Positions 36,063 to 44,171 of a stretch of 64,000 nt of DNA are shown here, one piece after another (positions within the stretch are counted from its first letter, which is position 1; every line of letters begins with the position of its first letter). Origin of the DNA: Symbiodinium microadriaticum (Eukaryota; Sar; Dinophyceae; Suessiales; Symbiodiniaceae); NCBI GenBank assembly GCA_001939145.1, contig LSRX01000058.1:640275-704274 (forward strand), read 5' to 3'. The translations under genes and the position numbers were made by a program. The notes under the pieces were generated by a model that was not told where the DNA came from, made no database searches, and worked only from the letters and a program-made list of their open reading frames with translations.

Positions 36063-36578
36063 TCACTTCTCGTACGTGGACTTGCCGGCGCCGTAGGAGT
36101 AGATGGTGACGGTGTCCTTGGCTCGCTTCACTGGCACCTTGAATGCCTCGAAGACAGGATCGGAGACATACTCGGTGTAGAGCTTCTGCACCTCGGCCTT
36201 GTTGCCGGAGTCCGCAGCCTCCAACAGCTTTTCAGTGAGCTCCGCCTTCTTCTCAAAGAATCCAGGCTGGTTGCGCCAGTAGCTATTGAGCGCCTTGAAC
36301 TTGGGCTCCTTCTTGAGGATCGTCTGCATGTCACCCTTCTCCACAGCTCCCTTCAAGCCCAAGACCTGGGGTCCGTAGCGGGCCAGGCACGTCACGGGCT
36401 CGCCCTGGGCATCGGCGTAGGCTGCCTGCACCCCTGCGGTGGCCACGGCCACACCTGCGGCCTGCAGAACCTCCCGCCGGTTTGGGCTTGGCGATGCAAA
36501 GCTCGGGGCCCAGCGCTGGAACAGCGCCAGGACGGCGAAGAGTGCCAGGGCCACGGACAACGCGGAGGAGCGTGCCAT
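36063..36578 (-). CDS. Thylakoid-lumen PSII extrinsic-like protein (Psb31/PsbQ-like), copy 1
   Basis: 171-aa precursor. Residues 6-20 are a hydrophobic signal segment, as expected for dinoflagellate plastid import through the ER. FASP at 27-30 follows it. NRREVLQ at 33-39, followed by a second hydrophobic stretch ending AYA (53-55), looks like a twin-arginine thylakoid transit signal. The mature part (about 116 aa, from D56) is Lys/Glu-rich and predicted helical (YGPQVLGLKGAVEKGDM, EKLLEAADSGNKAEVQKLY). This fits the small four-helix extrinsic proteins of photosystem II, which stabilise the oxygen-evolving centre; Psb31 is my best guess, PsbQ-like the alternative. No intron. Copies 2 and 3 end KTKYEN, while this one ends KSTYEK, and its downstream sequence differs, so homogenisation stops here. 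Confidence 0.85.
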   Translation of the reverse strand: MARSSALSVALALFAVLALFQRWAPSFASPSPNRREVLQAAGVAVATAGVQAAYADAQGEPVTCLARYGPQVLGLKGAVEKGDMQTILKKEPKFKALNSYWRNQPGFFEKKAELTEKLLEAADSGNKAEVQKLYTEYVSDPVFEAFKVPVKRAKDTVTIYSYGAGKSTYEK

Positions 36579-36919
36579 GCTCTCGGGGCGATGCGCAAGT
36601 GGGTGAGGGGCTTTCGGTCTCCAAACCTCTGATTACAAAAAACCTGCAGAGCCGCGTGCAAGCGCCCATCGCGCGAGAACTCGCCAACCATTCTACTCTG
36701 GAACGCAGCTGGAACAATCATGAACAATCTACTTTTTCCGAGCCAGAGCACTGCCAGGCTGCATGTTGCATCTGGACTCTTTCGAGGCACCTGCAGGCCT
36801 GTAAACATCGGTCGAGAAATGGAAACGACCTGAAGCTGTCAGGGGTGCCAAGTGTGGACGGCGGCCTAAACGATCTCAGGCCTTCGCCAACTTAACTAGA
36901 ACCCCTCCCTCATTGGCAC
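36579..36919 (-). promoter_or_regulatory. Intergenic spacer of tandem array, 341 bp
   Basis: This spacer upstream of copy 1 is the same as 37436-37776 except for a visible G/C change near 36607/37464. I see no TATA box. It must hold the promoter (if each gene has one), the 3' end of copy 2 and the trans-splice acceptor of copy 1. Frames that cross it are shadows. Confidence 0.5.
36629..36647 (-). promoter_or_regulatory. Candidate spliced-leader acceptor of copy 1
   Basis: On the minus strand GGTTTTTTGTAATCAG is a T-rich tract followed by AG, 50 nt before the ATG. Dinoflagellate mRNAs receive a spliced leader at such AGs. The same site occurs in front of copy 2 (AG at 37486-37487). No relic of the 22-nt leader itself is seen, so this is inference from position. 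Confidence 0.35.
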
Positions 36920-37435
36920 TCAATTCTCGTACTTAGTCTTGCCGGCGCCGTAGGAGTAGATGGTGACGGTGTCCTTGGCTCGCTTCACTGGCACCTTGAA
37001 TGCCTCGAAGACAGGATCGGAGACATACTCGGTGTAGAGCTTCTGCACCTCGGCCTTGTTGCCGGAGTCCGCAGCCTCCAACAGCTTTTCAGTGAGCTCC
37101 GCCTTCTTCTCAAAGAATCCAGGCTGGTTGCGCCAGTAGCTATTGAGCGCCTTGAACTTGGGCTCCTTCTTGAGGATCGTCTGCATGTCACCCTTCTCCA
37201 CAGCTCCCTTCAAGCCCAAGACCTGGGGTCCGTAGCGGGCCAGGCACGTCACGGGCTCGCCCTGGGCATCGGCGTAGGCTGCCTGCACCCCTGCGGTGGC
37301 CACGGCCACACCTGCGGCCTGCAGAACCTCCCGCCGGTTTGGGCTTGGCGATGCAAAGCTCGGGGCCCAGCGCTGGAACAGCGCCAGGACGGCGAAGAGT
37401 GCCAGGGCCACGGACAACGCGGAGGAGCGTGCCAT
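36920..37435 (-). CDS. Thylakoid-lumen PSII extrinsic-like protein, copy 2
   Basis: The same 171-aa precursor as copy 1, apart from the last residues (KTKYEN). The leader is identical, with a signal segment at 6-20, a twin arginine at 34-35 and an AYA cleavage site at 53-55. It lies exactly 857 bp from copies 1 and 3 and in the same direction, a layout typical of highly expressed dinoflagellate genes. Dosage rather than individual promoters may set its expression. Confidence 0.85.
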   Translation of the reverse strand: MARSSALSVALALFAVLALFQRWAPSFASPSPNRREVLQAAGVAVATAGVQAAYADAQGEPVTCLARYGPQVLGLKGAVEKGDMQTILKKEPKFKALNSYWRNQPGFFEKKAELTEKLLEAADSGNKAEVQKLYTEYVSDPVFEAFKVPVKRAKDTVTIYSYGAGKTKYEN

Positions 37436-37776
37436 GCTCTCGGGGCGATGCGCAAGTGGGTGAGGGGCTTTCCGTCTCCAAACCTCTGATTACAAAAAAC
37501 CTGCAGAGCCGCGTGCAAGCGCCCATCGCGCGAGAACTCGCCAACCATTCTACTCTGGAACGCAGCTGGAACAATCATGAACAATCTACTTTTTCCGAGC
37601 CAGAGCACTGCCAGGCTGCATGTTGCATCTGGACTCTTTCGAGGCACCTGCAGGCCTGTAAACATCGGTCGAGAAATGGAAACGACCTGAAGCTGTCAGG
37701 GGTGCCAAGTGTGGACGGCGGCCTAAACGATCTCAGGCCTTCGCCAACTTAACTAGAACCCCTCCCTCATTGGCAC

Positions 37777-38292
37777 TCAATTCTCGTACTTAGTCTTGCC
37801 GGCGCCGTAGGAGTAGATGGTGACGGTGTCCTTGGCTCGCTTCACTGGCACCTTGAATGCCTCGAAGACAGGATCGGAGACATACTCGGTGTAGAGCTTC
37901 TGCACCTCGGCCTTGTTGCCGGAGTCCGCAGCCTCCAACAGCTTTTCAGTGAGCTCCGCCTTCTTCTCAAAGAATCCAGGCTGGTTGCGCCAGTAGCTAT
38001 TGAGCGCCTTGAACTTGGGCTCCTTCTTGAGGATCGTCTGCATGTCACCCTTCTCCACAGCTCCCTTCAAGCCCAAGACCTGGGGTCCGTAGCGGGCCAG
38101 GCACGTCACGGGCTCGCCCTGGGCATCGGCGTAGGCTGCCTGCACCCCTGCGGTGGCCACGGCCACACCTGCGGCCTGCAGAACCTCCCGCCGGTTTGGG
38201 CTTGGCGATGCAAAGCTCGGGGCCCAGCGCTGGAACAGCGCCAGGACGGCGAAGAGTGCCAGGGCCACGGACAACGCGGAGGAGCGTGCCAT
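37777..38292 (-). CDS. Thylakoid-lumen PSII extrinsic-like protein, copy 3
   Basis: The protein is identical to copy 2 over all 171 residues. Only 7 bp upstream of its ATG the sequence reaches an N (38300) and then changes to unrelated telomere-like DNA, so its leader acceptor and promoter are missing from this assembly. Further copies may have been collapsed at this point. Confidence 0.85.
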   Translation of the reverse strand: MARSSALSVALALFAVLALFQRWAPSFASPSPNRREVLQAAGVAVATAGVQAAYADAQGEPVTCLARYGPQVLGLKGAVEKGDMQTILKKEPKFKALNSYWRNQPGFFEKKAELTEKLLEAADSGNKAEVQKLYTEYVSDPVFEAFKVPVKRAKDTVTIYSYGAGKTKYEN

Positions 38293-38300
38293 GCTCTCGN

Positions 38301-38582
38301 TGGGGGGGCTGGGGAGTTTGGGGGTTTAGGGCTTGTGGGTTTAGGGTTTGGGGGTGGTTTAGGGTTTGGGGGTTTAGGGCCTGTTTTAGAGAAGGGCCGC
38401 TAATTGGGGAGTCGAAGCGATGAACAGTAGACGGAGCAGTAGGGCGATCATTGGGGCTACCGATTCATGAGCCATTGCTTTGTCCAAGTTTCACGGGCTC
38501 TAGGCTTTACGGGGTTTTGGGTTTAGGGGTTTAGGGGTTTAGGGGTTTAGGGGTTTAGGGGTTTAGGGGTTTAGGGGGTTGA
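38301..38582 (+). repeat. Telomere-type repeat tracts, TTTAGGGG variant
   Basis: GGGTTTAGGG phrases at 38320-38375. At 38520-38580 there are about seven head-to-tail copies of the octamer GTTTAGGG, that is (TTTAGGGG)n rather than TTTAGGG. Both lie directly after the N that truncates the gene array. Confidence 0.85.
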
Positions 38583-38814
38583 TATCTGGCCGTGTGGCGA
38601 CGGGCCTGTATGTTTTAGCTCATACACGGCAAGCGCTGTAAATTACGTGACTTCGTGTGTGTGGCTGCGGAAATGGAGGGATCAGTGCTTCAGCATCAGC
38701 AAACCCAGGGACCCATTCGGGCACTCATGTTAGCACACTTTCCCCAAGTGATCTGCGACATCTGCTTCGGGATCCAACTGCGAGTGTCAGACCCAGCTGT
38801 AGATGTATTCAATG
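38583..38814. other. Non-coding, no feature seen
   Basis: Short unique stretch between the telomere-type tract and the 119-bp satellite. Confidence 0.4.
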
Positions 38815-39114
38815 AGACGCACGTTGTATGAAGATGCAAAGATGCTGTAAATAGTAGGGTTTGAAGCATGTTCGCAAAATGACATGGACACTTGTGACAG
38901 CGCCTCGTGTTGCTGAACATCAAACATCCTCCTGCAACATGTTGTATAAGGAGGCAAAAACCTGTAAATCGCAGGGTGTTGGGCATGTTCGCACACATGT
39001 TATGAACACTTGTGACCGCGCCTCATGTTGCTGAACATCAAACATCCTCCTGCAACATGCTGTGCAAACAAGCAAAAATGCCGTAAATAGCATGGTTTGG
39101 GGTTGGCTTTTGTA
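38815..39114. repeat. ~119-bp satellite, about 2.5 units, interrupted by the retrotransposon
   Basis: Phrases such as CATCAAACATCCTCCTGCAA and CTGTAAAT recur at about 118-119-bp spacing (38818, 38936, 39055). The third unit breaks off at TTTTGTAACATG, which is the left end of the retrotransposon. The DNA just right of the element (CTCGTAACCACCGCC) resembles the expected continuation (ACTTGTGACCGCGCC), so the element probably sits inside one satellite unit. Confidence 0.75.
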
Positions 39115-39284
39115 ACATGAATGTGCTCTCACTCCGCACCTCCCTTTCAACCCTTTCGGACAGCGACTGGTAAGTTTGTGTGGCCAGCTCAAGCTGGCAA
39201 GAGGCTGTACGAAGGAAGAGGGGCCAAAGAAGCTGGGTCACAACTGGACTTCGTAAAGCTTCCTGAAAAGGGCCCTTTTCTTCC
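39115..39284 (-). repeat. Split direct repeat B2 (outer, 3' end)
   Basis: 170 bp, identical to 39341-39510. Its outer end shares ACATG with the outer end of A1. Confidence 0.95.
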
Positions 39285-39298
39285 GGGAGGGCGGGCGG

Positions 39299-39345
39299 GC
39301 CCAAAAACTGCCGGAGCTGCATTCGGCAAATTCATGTTTGACATG
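39299..39345 (-). repeat. Split direct repeat A2 (internal)
   Basis: 47 bp, identical to 46793-46839. It overlaps B1 by the pentamer ACATG and is separated from B2 by a 14-bp G/C-rich linker. Confidence 0.95.
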
Positions 39346-39348
39346 AAT
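39330..39348. other. Putative recombinase site at A2/B1 junction
   Basis: ATTCATG and CATGAAT are perfect 7-bp inverted arms around the 5-bp core TTTGA. With one mismatch the arms extend to 10 bp. Tyrosine recombinases typically bind such arms and exchange strands across a short core. Joining A1 and B2 in a circle would recreate exactly this sequence. The function is inferred. Confidence 0.6.
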
Positions 39349-39510
39349 GTGCTCTCACTCCGCACCTCCCTTTCAACCCTTTCGGACAGCGACTGGTAAG
39401 TTTGTGTGGCCAGCTCAAGCTGGCAAGAGGCTGTACGAAGGAAGAGGGGCCAAAGAAGCTGGGTCACAACTGGACTTCGTAAAGCTTCCTGAAAAGGGCC
39501 CTTTTCTTCC
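39341..39510 (-). repeat. Split direct repeat B1 (internal)
   Basis: 170 bp, identical to B2. It lies about 70 bp downstream of the Pol stop codon. Confidence 0.95.
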
Positions 39511-39578
39511 AGCCCACCGAAGCTGCCGCAGATGGCCTGGGAGGGACAGCTGGTGCTGCCACCATGGTCTAAGACCCA

Positions 39579-42500
39579 TCACGGATTGAACGTAGCCAAA
39601 AAGAACTCGAAGAACGAACTCGAAGTAGAAACCAACTCCCTGGCGCGTGGCGGAAGCTGCACGACGACAGACTCGGCTCCCACCTCCTGCACATAATGCT
39701 GGAGGGTCTGCAGATTGCTCAAGCGCATACGCCATAACAGCTTTTGCAGCTCAATGTCTTGTCTGTAAGCGAAAACGGCCCCCCCGGCCCGGAGTCCCGC
39801 CGGCGTCAAGCGAAGCTTCTTGGGAACCTGCAGGGCCGCCAACAAGGTATCCCAGCGACGGCGAAAACTTGCGGGACTTCCCGGATAGAGCCGCTCATGC
39901 CAAGGGAGCCCGCCGAAGACACCCTCACAGAACGCAGTGACATGAGCATCATCAACCTTGGTATGTTGAATCTTTCCGAGGCCTCGATGCCGAGTCTTTG
40001 GCGCAACCACCTTTAAATAGAAGGCAGTGGCCGACTCTGTTTCCAAGTCGCGGGGCAAAAGGAGGTCTCGCCTTGCAGCTTGTAGAACTTCGCCCGGGCG
40101 AGCAACCCCGAAGAACATGATGAGGATGACTGCAGCCACTCGCTGCCACCGCCACGCCACAGCAAGAGAAACCAAAGCTCGAAGGAGCACGTGCGGCACG
40201 GGGCTTCGATGCTCGATTGGTTCGACACGTTCCCACTTGCTGACAACCTGCCAAGCTCCGGCCAGATGGCCTCTGAGCATAGGTCGCTCTCGCTGCAGAT
40301 AGGCCAAGAGCTGTCGGTACATGTAGAGAGGGTGCTTCGCGCTGAAAAGAAAGTATCCAAACTCCTTCGCCAGCTCCCCCGCGGTGTTAGCACAAGACAA
40401 GAGGTTTCTCGCCGCCTCCTCGCCGACCGACTCCTGGCACCAATCTTGGAAGAGGCTGTGAACCCGCTGTCCTAGCTTGGATGTGTTGGCAGTCACCAGC
40501 TCAATGGAGCTGAGATCGATGTCGTCGCGGTGCCGTAAATCTCGAGGCAGCCTGGGGCCAGGGTTTTGAGCCTCGCCGATGCGTCCGTGGCTTTGCTTTG
40601 CCAGCGTTGCAGCAGTAATCGGACGTCGACCGGGGAGAAGGCCAGCATCAAAAGCAATGGCGTAACCCAGCAGTTGCCGAAGTCGCCGTGGGTAAATTTG
40701 AGACGCACGAGTCCAGCAGCAGTGGAACTCCTTGGAGTATCCTGAGAGCCGTCTATGGCGATGTCCTCCATTGCAAAACATTGAAAAACCCCTAAGATGG
40801 CTGTTGGTCAGGATCGTGGTGCGTTTCCTCCACGGCGCCAGGAATCTGCACTGGTCAAAGCGAAAAAGATTTTCAGCTTCTCGACTCCCCAGGGTGATGA
40901 ACGAGGGCAGTCGCCACAAGAAGGAATCGGAAGGGTTTTCCACCCAGTACAACAGCTCGGCGCTGAGACAAGCTGAGATCACCTTCGCAATGAAAGCCGC
41001 GAGAGCGTTCCCTTTGGCAACCCTGCACTCGGCGCGCCCTTCCAAACTCTCTAACCCCCCCGGATAAACACTGCTCCGCCAGGCCGGCCTGATAGCTCGT
41101 GAGAAACTGGATCCCAACATAGAACAGCCTACACCAAGAACAGCTCCTCGCTCAATGAGTTGAAAAACATCTTCATGACCTTGACGGGAGTCTGCGGCCT
41201 GAAAGGTGTCCTCCGTGAACTCAAGAACTAGAACCCAAGTCTGGCTGTACTCCGCCAAAGCAGCTGCCAGACCCTTTTGTGCTGAGCTCAGTTCCAGAAA
41301 ACCCGGTCCCGTTGGGCGCCAATCTTCTCCTTGGAGCCAGGCTCGAGGGAGAACGAATTGCTCGACAGAATAATGTTGCAGAATCGCGATTGCGCCAGCC
41401 TCCAACTTGTCCGCTTGGGCTCTGCCCGGCGATAAAACATCACAAGAGGTCCGGATGAATTGCCCCTTCTCCCTGGACAAAGGACAATTCGGCTGACGGA
41501 AAGCCCGGCCCCCGGCCCTGCTCCTTCCGGAACTTCGGACTTGAACCTGGATCTCGGCCCCAAGTTCCTCCAAAGGCGGGAGGCCTGAAATGGTGTAAGG
41601 ATCCGCTCCATGCGATTCGAGCCACCGATCGAAGGGACCCAGGTCCGGGAGGTGATAGAAGCACTCCGGGATGCTGATGATGGGCTCCTGTGGTCTGGTA
41701 TTTCGGCTGGGACCGTCTGCACTGTTATACTCCGTGGGGAGGAATCCAGCTGAACTCTGCATGTTGCAACCCAGATGGATAGGCAGGCTCTGCTGCAGCT
41801 CTTGATTGAGAGCCCTCGAAGCCGCACGACCTTTGGTCCATGCTCCTAGGCTCACTTGAGAATCGGCCAACTGAAAGACTCTTCGACGCATGCCCTCTTG
41901 GGAGGCTATCTCCTCGGCTTTGGCCATACCACGCAGTTCCAAAATGTTGATATGAGTAGGTCTGGAAACTTTCTTCCGAAGGATCTCTTTGTACTGCAGC
42001 GCCCCACCGAGAGCTAACCACAAAGGATGGCTAGGCAACTGCTGCTCCCCAGGCAGCTCCTCGTCCAACGGTAGCTGACCTCGGATTCTCTGAAGCTTCC
42101 GGAGCGGGGAAAGCAATTTTACCCAGGTAGGCCGTCTTAGCTTGTGTCTGTGCACTTCTGCCTCCAGGCCTTCAGGCAGCCGAGCACGAGTCACTCCAAT
42201 GCCCCAGTCGGAGGCGTCAGAGCAATACACATGCTGCGAGTTCGTTGCCCTCAGGTCACTGACAGCAAGGGGGGCAAGGCTCAGAACCAGAAGGAGTTCC
42301 TCAGCGAGCTCAGGCGAGAGCCGGATGACGGTGCTTCGTGGTAGTCCTCTCTGAAGGGGCTCGTAGACCACCGAGAGCAGGCTGAGCAGTCTCCTTCGAA
42401 ACAGGAACGTTGATGTCCAGCTGCCAACTACAATCTCCAGCAGAGCTACACTGACCAAACCAATACGGACAATCATGGATGTCACAAGGCTGACAGGTAG

Positions 42501-44171
42501 TACACGCGAAAGACTGGCGCGAACCTGGCCCACCTCACCATCGAGAGACGCGCCCCAGAAGTCCGCTTGGACCTTCTGATAGAAAGTTTTCTTCTCATGG
42601 GGAACAAGTCCAGACGATATGTAGCGAGGAAGCATGCCGCGAACTTGCTGTGAACTCACCCCCTCTTGTCCCTCACGAAGCGCCCGACTAGCCAGCACCT
42701 CCAAGCAGATGAGATCGTCAATGATGATCCCGGTCATGCTCGGCGACCTTGGCCGAGGAAGATGCATAGCTAAAAGGGTTTCCTTCGTGATCAAGCCGGC
42801 CTGCACCGCCAGAGAGACATGGGCTGTTTGCCCCAGCTCTACCGCGCACGCATCCCCCATTGCCAAGGTAGCTAACGCGGGATACAGGACGGCTTCCTGT
42901 TGCAAACCCTTGTGGTAGCATCTGAACTGTCGTGCTTCTGCCTGACTCAAAGGACATGACAACGTGTTTCGAACTAAACGTTGAGCTCCAACACGATATG
43001 CATAATAATAGTCTCGAAGATCAGTTCCAGAAGCAACGAGAACGCAATCTTCTGGGATCTGCAGTTCACAGAGATTTGCTGCTGAAGCTGCACTATATAC
43101 CCACCGTTGGGGAGCCCGTTCGAGTGTATTGAATGGTCGGGAATCGAATATCAGTCTGTCCGTCTTCAAATCTTTGATGATACTAAACAGTCCTGACTGG
43201 TACCCTGGGAGGATCTGGCTCTCCCCCACCAAACCAAGACGGCCTCCTTGATCCAGTTTGTGCAGCAATGCAATTCGTTGCTCTCGACTCGCGTGAATCC
43301 TTACTCGCGGGGGGTCCTCAAAGGATTCTTCAGGGCGAAGAGCCATGTCTAGGGGCCTCTCGAAAATCTTGCGAGAGAGCTCGTCCAAGTACGGGCTAGG
43401 CTCAAAACCCGGCTGACCTCGGAAATGGAGTCGTTCAACTTCTATCGCTTTTGCCGTCACGCTGCAGTGTGTAGAAGCCTTCACCCCAATGACGGGCTCG
43501 CCACCAGACGACCCCTGCAACCCTGCTTTGAAGAAACCCTTCTGGATGAACCCCACTCCGTATCCACGAAGGTGCCCGGCTCGAGCGACCGAGCCCTCGT
43601 CGTTCCCTAAGCTGCTCCCTGACTCTTCAACTCGATCTAAACGGCCAAGGTAGGCCAAAGCTGCTTCAATAGACTCAATCTTGGACGCACTGCGCCCCAT
43701 CTCGGACGCTGAAACTGTTTTGCCAATCCACGCTCGGCTCTGATGCTCCAATTCCCGAACAAGCCGCCACTGACTTCTCGTCAAGGGTCGGCCCAAAGCG
43801 ATGGAGCTCGGGGCGGAAGGAGCACGACGAAGATACAACCAATTTAGGGCCAGCACCTCAATGCAGATTGCCCTCTTGAAGCTGAAATCTCCCTCCTTCG
43901 GCCCCGCCTCCCGACGAAGAACTTGCGGGTAGGGAACCGGCATAGGCCAAAGCTGAGCGGTAGCCCCCTCTAGCGGGGGAGACGCTGTCCGAAAAAGTGA
44001 TTTGCAAAAAGAAGCAAAAGTGCCGTTGGACTTGAAGACCATCCTCAGGCTCGAGTTCCACCAAGACTCCGCACTAACTGTGCTTGCAGAGGCACCTGGG
44101 ACATGCATAGGACGAGTTGCTCCACAACGCGTCGCTGTAGCTCCAGAGGTTGGGCCGCCACTCCTGTTCAT
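39579..44171 (-). CDS. Pol: reverse transcriptase - RNase H - methyltransferase-like - tyrosine recombinase
   Basis: The frame is open from about 44341 to 39579. The first ATG is at 44171 (CCTATGAAC), giving about 1530 aa. Residue numbers below count from codon 44204. RT: TDLRDYYYAYR with D395 as motif A, and IIIDDL with D496-D497 as motif C. RNase H: YCSDAS (D663), ILELRG (E756), LADSQ (D781), NSADGPSR (D830). A methyltransferase-like domain spans about 1000-1110, with GVGCSMLGSSFSRA (C1027) and YWVENPSDSFLW (1086-1097). GEAQNPGP is at 1210-1217. Recombinase: VARPGE (R1369), TPAGLRAGG (R1472), LWRMRLS, and LQHYVQEV (Y1504, the likely nucleophile). Pol is in the +1 frame relative to the GAG-like ORF and overlaps it, so translation needs a frameshift or internal start. 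No disruption is seen. Confidence 0.93.
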   Translation of the reverse strand: MNRSGGPTSGATATRCGATRPMHVPGASASTVSAESWWNSSLRMVFKSNGTFASFCKSLFRTASPPLEGATAQLWPMPVPYPQVLRREAGPKEGDFSFKRAICIEVLALNWLYLRRAPSAPSSIALGRPLTRSQWRLVRELEHQSRAWIGKTVSASEMGRSASKIESIEAALAYLGRLDRVEESGSSLGNDEGSVARAGHLRGYGVGFIQKGFFKAGLQGSSGGEPVIGVKASTHCSVTAKAIEVERLHFRGQPGFEPSPYLDELSRKIFERPLDMALRPEESFEDPPRVRIHASREQRIALLHKLDQGGRLGLVGESQILPGYQSGLFSIIKDLKTDRLIFDSRPFNTLERAPQRWVYSAASAANLCELQIPEDCVLVASGTDLRDYYYAYRVGAQRLVRNTLSCPLSQAEARQFRCYHKGLQQEAVLYPALATLAMGDACAVELGQTAHVSLAVQAGLITKETLLAMHLPRPRSPSMTGIIIDDLICLEVLASRALREGQEGVSSQQVRGMLPRYISSGLVPHEKKTFYQKVQADFWGASLDGEVGQVRASLSRVLPVSLVTSMIVRIGLVSVALLEIVVGSWTSTFLFRRRLLSLLSVVYEPLQRGLPRSTVIRLSPELAEELLLVLSLAPLAVSDLRATNSQHVYCSDASDWGIGVTRARLPEGLEAEVHRHKLRRPTWVKLLSPLRKLQRIRGQLPLDEELPGEQQLPSHPLWLALGGALQYKEILRKKVSRPTHINILELRGMAKAEEIASQEGMRRRVFQLADSQVSLGAWTKGRAASRALNQELQQSLPIHLGCNMQSSAGFLPTEYNSADGPSRNTRPQEPIISIPECFYHLPDLGPFDRWLESHGADPYTISGLPPLEELGAEIQVQVRSSGRSRAGGRAFRQPNCPLSREKGQFIRTSCDVLSPGRAQADKLEAGAIAILQHYSVEQFVLPRAWLQGEDWRPTGPGFLELSSAQKGLAAALAEYSQTWVLVLEFTEDTFQAADSRQGHEDVFQLIERGAVLGVGCSMLGSSFSRAIRPAWRSSVYPGGLESLEGRAECRVAKGNALAAFIAKVISACLSAELLYWVENPSDSFLWRLPSFITLGSREAENLFRFDQCRFLAPWRKRTTILTNSHLRGFSMFCNGGHRHRRLSGYSKEFHCCWTRASQIYPRRLRQLLGYAIAFDAGLLPGRRPITAATLAKQSHGRIGEAQNPGPRLPRDLRHRDDIDLSSIELVTANTSKLGQRVHSLFQDWCQESVGEEAARNLLSCANTAGELAKEFGYFLFSAKHPLYMYRQLLAYLQRERPMLRGHLAGAWQVVSKWERVEPIEHRSPVPHVLLRALVSLAVAWRWQRVAAVILIMFFGVARPGEVLQAARRDLLLPRDLETESATAFYLKVVAPKTRHRGLGKIQHTKVDDAHVTAFCEGVFGGLPWHERLYPGSPASFRRRWDTLLAALQVPKKLRLTPAGLRAGGAVFAYRQDIELQKLLWRMRLSNLQTLQHYVQEVGAESVVVQLPPRARELVSTSSSFFEFFLATFNP

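Noticed and set aside
36128..38423. Other frames inside the lumenal-protein array
   Set aside because: They are shadows of the three real genes or of the identical spacers, and repeat with the same 857-bp period.
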